The notes beneath the pieces are model-generated. The model had not been told where the DNA came from, did no database searches, and worked only from the letters and a program-made list of their open reading frames with translations. Positions 38,310 to 48,120 of a stretch of 64,000 nucleotides of DNA are shown in pieces. Position numbers and translations under genes: made by a program. Source of the stretch: Carboxylicivirga marina (GTDB lineage: Bacteria; Bacteroidota; Bacteroidia; Bacteroidales; Marinilabiliaceae); the NCBI RefSeq assembly GCF_016612505.1, contig NZ_JAENRR010000001.1:1-64000 (forward strand). The letters run 5' to 3'. Position 1 is the stretch's first letter; every line of letters starts with the position of its first letter.

Positions 38310-41300
38310 ATGAGCAAAATACTAGGACTTGACCTTGGCACAAATAGTATTGGTTGGGCTGTGGTGGAAACAGAAGACAAATTAACTTTCAATCCCGTAG
38401 ATAAAGGCGTTAGGATATTCCAGGAAGGTGTTAAAATTGAAAAAGGCATTGAAGGGTCAAAAGCGGCAGAACGAACTGGCTATAGAAGCGCCAGACGTAT
38501 TAAATACAGACGAAAACTAAGGAAGTTAACAACGCTAAAAGCTTTAGTTAAATATCAGCTTTGCCCTACCCTCACCGAGCAAGAATTAAATACTTGGCGA
38601 TACGATAAAAAATACCCCAACAATGAAGCATTCAAGCATTGGTGGATGACGGATAATGAAGGGGATGAAAATGAGAAAAAAGCTCAAAAAAAGAATCCAT
38701 ATTACTTCCGTAATTTAGCAGCTACAGAAAAACTGGACTTAAACTGTGAAAATAATCGATTTGCACTTGGCCGTGCTTTCTACCACATGGCACAGCGCAG
38801 AGGTTTTTTAAGCAACCGCCTCGAAACAACAAAAGAAAATGAAAATGGTGCTGTGCTCTCTGGCATTAAAGAAATAGACGAGGCAAAAGGCAAAAAAACA
38901 CTCGGGCAATATTTTTACGAGCGATATACCAAAGGTGAAAAGATACGTGACCATTATCCACATCGCGACACCCATTACTTGGCAGAATTTAACCACATCT
39001 GTCAATTACAAGAATTAACTCAAGAACAAATTGATACGATACGCAAAGCTATCTTTTACCAACGACCGCTGAAATCGCAAAAAGGCCTAATCGGTAAATG
39101 CCCGTTTGAAACCAACAAACCACGTTGTGCTGTTTCACATCCCTTGTTTGAAGAGTATAGAATGCTTTGCTTTTTGAATAATATTAAAATTAAAACACCC
39201 AAAGATGAAAAGCTTCGCTTTTTAAATGAAGGCGAACGTGAAAAGGTTATACCTATGTTTTTCAGAAAAAGCAAAGAGCATTTTGACTTTGAGGACATAG
39301 CCAAACAGTTGGCACCTAAAAAACAATACAAATACTACAAATCGAGAGATAAAAATCCTGAAGACTCGTTGTTTAATTACAGCATGAAATCCACTGTTAG
39401 TGGCTGTCCTGTGTCAGCCAGGTTTAAATCTGTTTTTGGTGATAATTGGCTAAAACTATCTATTACGCATACCCGTTCTTCAGACAAGCAATTATCAACT
39501 ATTGACATTAGCGATGTTTGGCATGTATTAATGACCTTTGATTCGGATGACAAACTATTCGACTTTGCTAAAAACAAGCTTAATTTAAACGATGAGCAAA
39601 CCAAAGAGTTTGTCAACATTAAGTTAAAACAAGATTTTGCTTCATTGAGCCTTAAAGCAATTAAAAAGACGCTTCCCTATCTGCGTATGAATTTAATCTA
39701 TTCACACGCCATCTTTTTAGCTAATATGGGCGAAGTAGTTCCCCAAAGTATATGGCAAGACGATGAAAACAAAGCTATCATACGCAAAGCTATACATGAT
39801 ATAATTATTACTCAAAATGAGGAAAAGCAAATAATTGATATTGTTAATGGCTTTGTTAAGATTAACCATGAGAATGAATCAACGTGGAGCGAAGAGGCCA
39901 TTGATGCCTATAAAGCGGACTTGATTGACCGGATAAAAAACTATTATGGTGCAAATCGCTTTGCCACATTTAACGAAGAAAAAAAGCAACGAATTGAAAA
40001 ACATGCTTTTGAACTTTTAAAAAAGCAAATGCAACTTAATATGGGACGCGGCCAGTTTGCGCCTGTACAACGAATAGACGACCGAATAATCCAATTTCTG
40101 AACGACAATTTTGGAATAGTAAATAAGGAAAAACTATATCATCCTTCGGCTCTAGAGACGTATAAACCTGCTCAAAAAGGCAAAGATGGTAAATTGTATC
40201 TGGGCAGTCCTATGACCTCATCGGTGCGTAACCCGATGGCTATGCGAGCACTACACCAGCTTCGTAAGGTGATGAATGAGTTAATCAAAAATGACACCAT
40301 TGACGCCAATACAATCGTGCATATTGAAATGGCGCGCGACCTTATGAATGCCAACGAACGCAAGGCATTACAAAATTGGCAACGTAAACGCGAAAATGAA
40401 CGCAAAAAATATATTGCGGAGATTAAAACTCATTTTTCTTCTCAGGGTATTAATTCCGAACCAAATGACAGCGAAATACTCAAATACCAACTATGGGAAG
40501 AGCAGAAACATGTTTGTATCTACACCGGACAAACCATTGGTTTAAGTGATTTTTTAGGAGCTAATCCAAAATTTGACATCGAACACACCATCCCACAAAG
40601 TCTTTCGTTTGACAACTCACAAGCCAACCTTACTTTATGCTACAATGATTATAATCGTTCAGTAAAACGAAATAAAATACCATGCGAATTACCCGAACAT
40701 GAAGTGTTTACTGAGCGCATTGAACACTGGAAAAAGGCATACGAAGACCTGGATAAAAAAATACGTAAAGAAGTACGCAATGCCAGAGGTGCCTCAACCA
40801 AAGAAGCAAAAGATGGTGCTATAAAGCGTAGACACGAAGCTACTATTGAACGTGACTATTGGCGCGAAAAATACCAGCGTTTTATAATGAAAGATGTGCC
40901 AAGTGGGTTTAAAAACAGCCAACTGGTTGATATAGGAATTATAACTAAATACTCGCGCCTATACCTACAAACACTTTTCTCAAAAGTGTTTACTGTAAAA
41001 GGTGCTACAGTGGCGGATTTCAGAAAATTCTGGGGACTGCAGGATATTTATGAGAAAAAGGCACGAGTTAACCACGTGCACCATTGCATTGATGCCATGA
41101 CCATTGCATGTATGACAAAGCCTCAATACGATAAACTAGCCAAGTTTTATCACGACTGGGAAGGCTTAAGAGAAGATGGCCACGATAAAAAGCCAACCTT
41201 CGAAAAACCATGGCCAACTTTTACTGAAGATGTTAAGAATATAGAACATGAATTGTTTGTATCGCACTACACACCTGACAATCTGCCCAAAAATAATAAA

Positions 41301-42371
41301 AAGACACTGCGCAAAAGAGGCGTAATACAACGAGATAAAAACGGCAATCCTATTATCCAAACAGGTGACTCGGTTAGAGGCAGCCTACATAAAGAAACTT
41401 TTTACGGAGCAATCAAACAGAAGGTAGAAAATAAAAAAACAGGCCAGATTGAGGAAGTATGTAAATATGTTGTTCGCAAGAAGGTGGTCGATTTATCAGA
41501 TACTGACCTTAAAAATGTGGTGGATGAAAAGGTGCGTAACATACTAATTGAAGCACGTAAAGCTGAAAAAACACTGCAAAAAGAGATTGACAAGCTTGTT
41601 AAGCAAAAACAAAAAGCCGAAGAGCATGAAGAGCCACAGATAGAGCAAAATATTGCTAAGTTGAAAAAAGAGATTGAAAATCTTTATGCATTCCCTGCCA
41701 GCGGGGTACCAATTAAGAAAGTACGTTTACTGCAACCAACTGTTACCAACCCACTTGAAATAAAAGTGCAACGCGATAAGAGTACTAAAGCAATTCGTCC
41801 TCATAAGGAGAAGTACTATACGGCTAACGATGGGAATTACCTAATGGCCGTTTATGAGGGGAAAGATGTTAAGGGAAAGATTAAACGTGACTTTGAATTA
41901 ATTAATAACCTAACAGCAGCTGAATACTTTAAAAACTCCGTTCAATCAGTACTAAAACCACAAGGCATAGGGGTACTTGAAGGATTAATTCCTAAAGTCA
42001 AACAAAATGGCAAACTAGAGCTACTACACAAGGCGACAATAAAAATTGGCACAATGGTCATTCTTTGGGAGAAAACACCGGATGAAATTTGGGAATTGGA
42101 TAATGAACAAGTCAAAAAAAGATTGTATAAATTAGTGGGCTTAACAATTAATAGAATTAAATCAGGTCAGAAGTTTTATGAATTTGGCATGTGCATATTA
42201 AGACATCATCAAGAAGCTAACTCTGCAAGTGATCTTAAAACTCAGGATGGGATTTATAAATCTGATGAAGAATATGTTGCACAAAGGAAATTAAGTCACA
42301 ATCAATTCAACGCCCTTGTCGAAGGCATTGACTTCACCCTCTCCCCTCTCGGCAAAATTCAAAAACTATAA
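38310..42371 (+). CDS. cas9: Cas9, type II-C RNA-guided nuclease
   Basis: A 1,353-residue Cas9. RuvC-I is ILGLDLGTNSIGWAVV with Asp8. The arginine-rich bridge helix is RSARRIKYRRKLRKLT. RuvC-II is IVHIEMARDLM with Glu673. The HNH domain holds FDIEHTIPQSLSFDNSQANL with His759 and a later Asn-rich YNDYNRS. RuvC-III is VHHCIDAMTIACM with His925 and Asp928. All catalytic residues are present, so it should cut both strands. A coiled-coil-like stretch lies near residues 1075-1130. There is no csn2 or cas4, and the repeat and tracrRNA fit subtype II-C. Possible promoter: TTTG 38218-38221, 20 bp, TACTTTTA 38242-38249. Confidence 0.98.
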   Translation: MSKILGLDLGTNSIGWAVVETEDKLTFNPVDKGVRIFQEGVKIEKGIEGSKAAERTGYRSARRIKYRRKLRKLTTLKALVKYQLCPTLTEQELNTWRYDKKYPNNEAFKHWWMTDNEGDENEKKAQKKNPYYFRNLAATEKLDLNCENNRFALGRAFYHMAQRRGFLSNRLETTKENENGAVLSGIKEIDEAKGKKTLGQYFYERYTKGEKIRDHYPHRDTHYLAEFNHICQLQELTQEQIDTIRKAIFYQRPLKSQKGLIGKCPFETNKPRCAVSHPLFEEYRMLCFLNNIKIKTPKDEKLRFLNEGEREKVIPMFFRKSKEHFDFEDIAKQLAPKKQYKYYKSRDKNPEDSLFNYSMKSTVSGCPVSARFKSVFGDNWLKLSITHTRSSDKQLSTIDISDVWHVLMTFDSDDKLFDFAKNKLNLNDEQTKEFVNIKLKQDFASLSLKAIKKTLPYLRMNLIYSHAIFLANMGEVVPQSIWQDDENKAIIRKAIHDIIITQNEEKQIIDIVNGFVKINHENESTWSEEAIDAYKADLIDRIKNYYGANRFATFNEEKKQRIEKHAFELLKKQMQLNMGRGQFAPVQRIDDRIIQFLNDNFGIVNKEKLYHPSALETYKPAQKGKDGKLYLGSPMTSSVRNPMAMRALHQLRKVMNELIKNDTIDANTIVHIEMARDLMNANERKALQNWQRKRENERKKYIAEIKTHFSSQGINSEPNDSEILKYQLWEEQKHVCIYTGQTIGLSDFLGANPKFDIEHTIPQSLSFDNSQANLTLCYNDYNRSVKRNKIPCELPEHEVFTERIEHWKKAYEDLDKKIRKEVRNARGASTKEAKDGAIKRRHEATIERDYWREKYQRFIMKDVPSGFKNSQLVDIGIITKYSRLYLQTLFSKVFTVKGATVADFRKFWGLQDIYEKKARVNHVHHCIDAMTIACMTKPQYDKLAKFYHDWEGLREDGHDKKPTFEKPWPTFTEDVKNIEHELFVSHYTPDNLPKNNKKTLRKRGVIQRDKNGNPIIQTGDSVRGSLHKETFYGAIKQKVENKKTGQIEEVCKYVVRKKVVDLSDTDLKNVVDEKVRNILIEARKAEKTLQKEIDKLVKQKQKAEEHEEPQIEQNIAKLKKEIENLYAFPASGVPIKKVRLLQPTVTNPLEIKVQRDKSTKAIRPHKEKYYTANDGNYLMAVYEGKDVKGKIKRDFELINNLTAAEYFKNSVQSVLKPQGIGVLEGLIPKVKQNGKLELLHKATIKIGTMVILWEKTPDEIWELDNEQVKKRLYKLVGLTINRIKSGQKFYEFGMCILRHHQEANSASDLKTQDGIYKSDEEYVAQRKLSHNQFNALVEGIDFTLSPLGKIQKL

Positions 42372-42376
42372 ACTTT

Positions 42377-42413
42377 CATTCCACCACCTAATAAAGCCTT
42401 AGGTGGTGGAATG
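42377..42413. terminator. Hairpin between cas9 and the convergent gene
   Basis: CATTCCACCACCTAA (42377-42391) pairs perfectly with TTAGGTGGTGGAATG (42399-42413), 15 bp with a 7-nt loop. There is no strong T-run on either side, but the position between convergent stops suggests a bidirectional terminator. It would separate cas9 transcription from cas1. Confidence 0.7.
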
Positions 42414-42418
42414 ATAAA

Positions 42419-43072
42419 TTATTTAACCACAATACCCAGTTTTTCTAATAACTGAGGCTTTTCATTCAATGCAATTTTAGCAATTGATTCATAATCGTTA
42501 ACCCATTCGTTGAGTTCTTCTAATTTAGCATCACGTTCTTTGGTGGCATTTTGCGCATCACCCTTTTCTCGCATTATCACATCCGAATAATTTTCAACAC
42601 CCTGAATATCGGCTAAAACACTCTTTAGCATTTCTTCACCAGCATTATAATCGGCCATGGCCGCCAACCACTCGGCATTGGACAGTAAGTTGTTGTAAAA
42701 GGCACGCGAACGGGTAAACCATTCACTGTTGGTACGAGGCAAAGGTTTATTTAAAGCCAGTGCGGTTGATGCAGAAGGATTGCTTTTAAATACAATGCGT
42801 GCAACAGCCAGGTGCCCCTGAAATTTAAAGTTGGCCAAATCCTTGGCCTCATTGCGCTGTTCGTAGGCAGCATCAAGTTCTCCATACTCTTTAACAAATG
42901 TTTCATTCAGCGCGTTTGAGGCGTCTAAAATATTACGCCCCGCTTCAAGCCTCTCAGCTGTATAGCCAAACACTGAGACGGCCTCTTGAACTTTAGAGTC
43001 ATTTAATGAGTTGTTGATGCGTAAACCACATTGAAAAAGAAACTCTGCAATCGTTAATTTACTTCTGTTCAT
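42419..43072 (-). CDS. Unrecognised protein inserted between cas9 and cas1
   Basis: A 217-residue, mostly helical, soluble protein without signal or membrane segment. It starts MNRSKLTIAEFLFQCGLRIN and ends LLEKLGIVVK. I do not recognise a known domain; the style (alpha-helical, AEWLAAMADYNAGEEMLKSV) is like uncharacterised Bacteroidota proteins sometimes found in several copies per genome. It is read against the cas genes, so it is not part of the cas operon, and it is followed by 0.8 kb of non-coding DNA before cas1. An insertion is likely; an accessory or anti-CRISPR role is only speculation. Confidence 0.7.
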   Translation of the reverse strand: MNRSKLTIAEFLFQCGLRINNSLNDSKVQEAVSVFGYTAERLEAGRNILDASNALNETFVKEYGELDAAYEQRNEAKDLANFKFQGHLAVARIVFKSNPSASTALALNKPLPRTNSEWFTRSRAFYNNLLSNAEWLAAMADYNAGEEMLKSVLADIQGVENYSDVIMREKGDAQNATKERDAKLEELNEWVNDYESIAKIALNEKPQLLEKLGIVVK

Positions 43073-43890
43073 GGTAAAATGGTATAAAAGTTAAAAGTAT
43101 AATTGAATGCAACCGTTGCTGCATGATAGTAGTCAGATAACTGTAATCATTAAAATAAATAGCTTTTTGTAGGTAGCGAAATGCTATTACTAAAGGCGAA
43201 ACCCAATGTTTGGCAGCAGAAGTACGGATGTTTTCATACATAAGCTATTCGCTCTGAAACATTGGTGTTTCGCTGTAAAATCGAATCGTTCACTCAATCC
43301 CCGATCCCTTTTACAGGTGTCATATACTTTGGAAATTGCAAATAGTAGATTTCGCAGGCTGCAACCGTGGTTCGAAAGTTATAATTGGCTGTTCGCTATA
43401 TAAATTGCAAGGATAATTCTCATTCATATCTTTTCGCTTAATTCGACTTAAATAAGCGCTGACAAAACAACTGTTTTGTTGAATAAAATAGAATTTCGAC
43501 ATTACTAATGGGACTTTTTAGGTTAACTGGTTATTTTTTATCATCAGCAATAATAATATTTTAGTATGACTTACCCAAATTCAATTCGAATAAAGTTATA
43601 TGCGTATCAGTATGTAGTTTTCAAAAAAGATACAGCAAATCATACATCCCGAAACACAACCTAATTAGATAATTAACGAATAACCATGGAAGAATTACAT
43701 CGAAACAAGCAGAGATGAGTTAAACTTTAAAAGTTAAATTCAAAATAAAGGCATATGATTCAAATTCACTTACTGCACTTTTAAAACCTGTTAAATGATG
43801 TTCGCCCTCGTTTTCATCGCGTTCATCAACATAAGTAAACCCATCAACTACTTCCATCGAATAAGATAGTAATTACAAAACCTGCTAATC
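43073..43890. other. 818-bp non-coding stretch between cas9 side and cas1
   Basis: No credible gene is found. An imperfect inverted repeat, CGAAACCCAATGTTT (43197-43211) and AAACATTGGTGTTTCG (43257-43272), has a 45-nt loop and one bulge. The rest is AT-rich with many stops in all frames. It presumably holds the cas1-cas2 promoter and the promoter of the reversed gene, but I cannot place either with confidence. Confidence 0.5.
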
Positions 43891-44787
43891 ATGTTAAAAC
43901 GCACCCTGTTTTTTACTAATCCGGCTTACCTGTCTGTTCGCCAAAAACAACTTGTGGTTAAAACTAAAGATAGCGACACGGAGCGCTCTGTACCCATTGA
44001 AGACATTGGCATTGTAATATTAGAACATCCACAAATATCAATGACAATGCCTACACTACAGCAACTCAATACTAATAACGTGGCCGTTATTTTTTGCGAC
44101 GAAAAACACATGCCCGCATCTATGCTGCTCAACCTGGATGGGCACCATCTGCAGAACGAGATATTTCGTAAGCAGATTAATAGTAGCCAACCACTTAAAA
44201 AGCAATTGTGGCAGCAAACCATTGTAGCCAAAATAAAAAATCAGGCGGCTCTACTCAAATCAAAAAGCATTGACAGTGGCTCTTTAGTGTCTTTGGCATC
44301 ATCGGTTAAAAGTGATGACAGTACCAATCGCGAAGGTACAGCTGCCCGTGAATATTGGGGACGTTTATTTGACAATGACTTCACACGCGACCGTTATGGC
44401 GCCTATCCTAACAACCTGCTTAACTATGGCTACATCGTTTTGCGCTCAGCCGTAGCCCGCGCCTTAGTTGGTTCGGGGCTGCTACCTACACTGGGCATTC
44501 ACCATAGCAACCGTTACAATGCCTATTGCCTGGCTGATGATATTATGGAACCGTATCGCCCCTACGTGGATGATGTAATCTATGAAATGTGGCAATCAGG
44601 TAACGGTGAACTCATACTAGAAAAGGAAACCAAGGCTCACTTGTTGCAAGTGTTGAGTTGTGATGTTTCAATTGGTGAAGTTAAACGCCCGCTACTGCTA
44701 GCACTTTCGCACACAACTGCATCGTTGGCTCGCTGTTTTAATGGGGAAGGTAAAAAAATTCTTTACCCCACTTTTTTCAAAGAATAA
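43891..44787 (+). CDS. cas1: Cas1 integrase of type II-C system
   Basis: A 298-residue Cas1 that joins new spacers into the array together with Cas2. The N-terminal beta domain is followed by the all-helical catalytic domain. Metal ligands appear as Glu154 (AAREYWGRLF), His205 (LGIHHSNRYN) and Asp217 with Glu220 (LADDIMEPYRP). Length and motifs match type II Cas1. It is 11 bp before cas2, so the two are translated from one transcript, but it is separated from cas9 by an unrelated gene. Confidence 0.97.
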   Translation: MLKRTLFFTNPAYLSVRQKQLVVKTKDSDTERSVPIEDIGIVILEHPQISMTMPTLQQLNTNNVAVIFCDEKHMPASMLLNLDGHHLQNEIFRKQINSSQPLKKQLWQQTIVAKIKNQAALLKSKSIDSGSLVSLASSVKSDDSTNREGTAAREYWGRLFDNDFTRDRYGAYPNNLLNYGYIVLRSAVARALVGSGLLPTLGIHHSNRYNAYCLADDIMEPYRPYVDDVIYEMWQSGNGELILEKETKAHLLQVLSCDVSIGEVKRPLLLALSHTTASLARCFNGEGKKILYPTFFKE

Positions 44788-44798
44788 AAGCTCACTTA

Positions 44799-45137
44799 AT
44801 GGAACATTCCCGACTAAACGCTTATCAAATTATGTGGCTATTTGTATTTTTCGACTTGCCGGTTTCATCTAAAAAAGAACGTAAGCTGGCTACCCGTTTT
44901 CGAAAGGAGCTCATTAAAGATGGTTTTAATATGATGCAATGGAGTGTGTATACACGTCATTGTGCCAGTCGTGAAAGTGCCGATGTACATGAAAAACGCG
45001 TGAGGAGTTTTGTGCCCGACAAAGGGCAGATAACTATACTGCGTATCACCGATAAGCAATATGGCGGTATGATTAATATTTGGGGCGCTCAAATACAAGC
45101 TTCGGAAGAGACTCCTCAACAATTGGAACTGTTTTAA
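44799..45137 (+). CDS. cas2: Cas2, spacer acquisition protein
   Basis: A 112-residue Cas2 with the ferredoxin-like start MWLFVFFDLPVSSKKERKLA, where the Asp in FFDLP is the conserved acidic residue. Later come FRKELIKDGFNMMQWSVYTR and GQITILRITDKQYGGM, as in the longer Cas2 of type II systems. It bridges two Cas1 dimers. It lies 178 bp before the first repeat. Confidence 0.96.
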   Translation: MEHSRLNAYQIMWLFVFFDLPVSSKKERKLATRFRKELIKDGFNMMQWSVYTRHCASRESADVHEKRVRSFVPDKGQITILRITDKQYGGMINIWGAQIQASEETPQQLELF

Positions 45138-45315
45138 TAAGCACATCCATTTACGCAAAAGATTATACTCAAAAAAGATTAGTACATTTACATCTCGCTC
45201 TTTGACGTCCTGAAAAAAATACCACATAATTTAGGTTCGAACACTCTTCCGTGTTAATTTTTTCAATAGAAAAACAAGCTACATACACCGTAAATACTGA
45301 GCTGTATGGCGCGCG
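45138..45315 (+). promoter_or_regulatory. CRISPR leader
   Basis: This AT-rich 178-bp stretch between cas2 and the first repeat is the probable leader, because crRNA reads rightward. A loose promoter match is TTTG at about 45205-45208 and TAATTTAG after 22 bp, which is longer than the usual spacing. New spacers would be expected at this end. Confidence 0.55.
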
Positions 45316-46800
45316 GTTGTGGTTTGAATCTAATAAGCAATAAGATATACCTCATCAAATCTGGCTAGTCTTATTACATTGTTGTGGTTTGAATCTAATA
45401 AGCAATAAGATATACCCAAGTATGGCATCACCTAAAGTTGCACCTGTTGTGGTTTGAATCTAATAAGCAATAAGATATACCAATCCCTATCGTAAAGCCT
45501 TCACTTGTCGTGTTGTGGTTTGAATCTAATAAGCAATAAGATATACCATATAACAGGCGATACAACCGTAAGAAGAAGTTGTGGTTTGAATCTAATAAGC
45601 AATAAGATATACCGCACAATGAAATGAAAAGGCTAACTGGAGAGTTGTGGTTTGAATCTAATAAGCAATAAGATATACCTCAATGAAGATACTAAATTCC
45701 TGCCGCTAAGTTGTGGTTTGAATCTAATAAGCAATAAGATATACCTCCATTCTGCACCGTGTCCATCATCATCAAGTTGTGGTTTGAATCTAATAAGCAA
45801 TAAGATATACCGTATTATCTTTTTTCAATTTACAAACTTTAGTTGTGGTTTGAATCTAATAAGCAATAAGATATACCAAACAACTTTAGGATTATAGATA
45901 TGTCCGAGTTGTGGTTTGAATCTAATAAGCAATAAGATATACCATGATTATGACAGAACTAGAGGGATGGCTAGTTGTGGTTTGAATCTAATAAGCAATA
46001 AGATATACCTAAGTATCTTGAAAAAGATTTGGAAATTCAGTTGTGGTTTGAATCTAATAAGCAATAAGATATACCAAATTGACACGACATCTTTACCTCA
46101 TGACCGTTGTGGTTTGAATCTAATAAGCAATAAGATATACCCTATAGGAACTATTATATATCACAGGGTAAGTTGTGGTTTGAATCTAATAAGCAATAAG
46201 ATATACCCTTTTCTTTACTTTCTACAAGTATTTCATGGTTGTGGTTTGAATCTAATAAGCAATAAGATATACCCTATAGGAACTATTATATATCACAGGG
46301 TAAGTTGTGGTTTGAATCTAATAAGCAATAAGATATACCTTGTGGTTGAGCCATCGGTACGCCACGAAGTTGTGGTTTGAATCTAATAAGCAATAAGATA
46401 TACCGACAACAGCGAACTCTCTCGTCGACTCAGGGTTGTGGTTTGAATCTAATAAGCAATAAGATATACCCCATCGTCGCTGCTAGTGGATTAACACTAA
46501 GTTGTGGTTTGAATCTAATAAGCAATAAGATATACCGATGACAAAAAAAAGAAGCCGATCAAAGAAGTTGTGGTTTGAATCTAATAAGCAATAAGATATA
46601 CCTTCCCAATTCCCCCCAAAGAAGCCACCACAGTTGTGGTTTGAATCTAATAAGCAATAAGATATACCGGTCGTAACATTGAAGTGAACACCATATCAGT
46701 TGTGGTTTGAATCTAATAAGCAATAAGATATACCGACTTCTCAATGGTGAAAGTGGTGTTTACAGTTGTGGTTTGAATCTAATAAGCAATAAGATATACC
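45316..46800 (+). CRISPR. CRISPR array, 23 repeats of 36 bp, 22 spacers
   Basis: The repeat begins GTTGTGGTTTGAATCTAATA and ends AGCAATAAGATATACC. I placed 23 copies, first at 45316, last at 46765, all apparently identical. Spacers are 29 or 30 bp. Complementarity with the tracrRNA fixes the crRNA strand as plus (spacer then repeat). Spacers 13 (46142-46171) and 15 (46274-46303) are identical. The absence of a degenerate terminal repeat suggests the distal end was trimmed by recombination; the array runs straight into a gene stump. Several open frames drawn across this region are repeat artefacts. Confidence 0.99.
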
Positions 46801-47051
46801 AAGCAGTTGGCAACACCATCGGTTTGGCATACGGTTCTGCGGTGATGTTACAAAAAGTAGAAGAAGGGCACCTCAAGCCCAAGGAATGTGACTTACTTAA
46901 TCACCACCTGGCTATTTCCCATTCACAGCTGGAAGACCCATTGCTATTTGTCAGCCTGGGCTATTCGATGCCCGTATTAATCATTCCAAGGGTATTATTT
47001 GCCATTGTGGTGGTATGGATCAGGCGTATTGAGTATCACATTAAAGATTAA
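46801..47051 (+). pseudogene. 3' stump of a nucleoside-recognition (Gate) membrane protein gene
   Basis: Immediately after the last repeat, about 83 codons read AVGNTIGLAYGSAVMLQKVE and later NHHLAISHSQLEDPLLFV, then a hydrophobic segment (VLIIPRVLFAIVVVWIRRI) and a stop. The HH-x-SHS-LEDPLL segment is the kind seen in nucleoside-recognition/Gate-domain membrane proteins of about 300 residues. No start codon or upstream part exists, since the CRISPR repeat takes its place. I read it as the C-terminal remnant of a gene cut by the array or by a deletion that joined the two. Confidence 0.7.
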
Positions 47052-47098
47052 CACAATACTCTACATCACTCTACAGGTATCAATCACCCATTGAGATT

Positions 47099-47821
47099 TT
47101 ATTCTCTTCTTTTAGCAATAATCTCAGGATACAGCCATTCGAACATATTCCACGGGGTTTTATTATTACCACCAAACTCTATCGTAAAAATCGACTTGTT
47201 AGCCGGAATATGGACAATCTGATCCTCACTAAATCGTTTTAGCTTCGGATTATAGAAGAAAATCCAGAGCAAATATTCATCCATATAATGCTTATCAAAT
47301 AAACTGACATTACAATGACCATCTGGTCGCAGAGCAGCGTTTAGATTCCATTCCCAATAGCCGTGTGTAAGGTTGCGTAGCACCCAAATAACGCGTGACT
47401 GAACATCCGATAGGGCAGTCAAATTCCCCGGGTGCCATTCGAGCCTGAAATGACCGCTACTTCGCCTGACAGTAACAGAAGCGACTCCGGCCCTTTCACC
47501 TCTCGACCAGTGCAAGTTCTCATATACCTTTTCAGAATCCAGTCTGGCTTTGCGCATAAACTGCTTATGCAAGCCAATAAAGGCATTGTGTGAATTGTTA
47601 TACGTGGGCACTTCTTTGTAGCAAAACTGCCGTAAGGCTTTAGTTTGAGCACTTATTAAAGTAAGTTCGGCATGTAAATTGCGGTTTTTAATCTGCTTTT
47701 CGGTTTTTGGGTCCTTAGGACAAGCATAACTCTTCAGGCGCATTTGCTCACCTACCAAATAGTATACTACATTGCCATCGCGTCCCACATTAATGTGAGG
47801 TAAATTCTTGTGCTTTCTCAT
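47099..47821 (-). CDS. Unrecognised 240-residue protein
   Basis: A soluble, basic, aromatic-rich protein without signal peptide. It starts MRKHKNLPHINVGRDGNVVY and has GEQMRLKSYACPKDPKTEKQ, which resembles the beginning of a family of Bacteroidota proteins of unknown function of the DUF6266 kind (weak, from memory). The remainder looks beta-rich. It lies convergent to the gene stump and shares no strand with cas genes. No function is proposed. Confidence 0.6.
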   Translation of the reverse strand: MRKHKNLPHINVGRDGNVVYYLVGEQMRLKSYACPKDPKTEKQIKNRNLHAELTLISAQTKALRQFCYKEVPTYNNSHNAFIGLHKQFMRKARLDSEKVYENLHWSRGERAGVASVTVRRSSGHFRLEWHPGNLTALSDVQSRVIWVLRNLTHGYWEWNLNAALRPDGHCNVSLFDKHYMDEYLLWIFFYNPKLKRFSEDQIVHIPANKSIFTIEFGGNNKTPWNMFEWLYPEIIAKRRE

Positions 47822-48120
47822 AGTTTTATTTTAAGAAATTTCACTCTACAAGTTACCATCCCAAACAAGCGATTCAAAACCACTGATTAGCAATAGAAGA
47901 TACCTGATTCGATACGTCCGATTTTCGTTCGGAAACGTTCGGAAAGATTTTTAATCAAAAAACTTTTGTAACAACTGTATCGCTCTGAAAAAAACAGAGC
48001 CTTAAACCATGCTTAAATACAATATTCAGGAATACGCTTGTTTCCCCCTGTTGTAGGCGAAGAATAAGAAAGTACATTCTTTTGACTTTTATAGCTCCCC
48101 GCTTCGTACCAACAAAGGGT

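Noticed and set aside
43206-43403. 65-codon frame between cas9 and cas1 with several basic residues
   Set aside because: It overlaps the inverted repeat, lacks a start context and family resemblance, and is probably chance.
45428-46744. Open frames of 60-154 codons with repeated CGLNLISNKIY peptides (both strands)
   Set aside because: They are translations of the CRISPR repeats and spacers, not genes.
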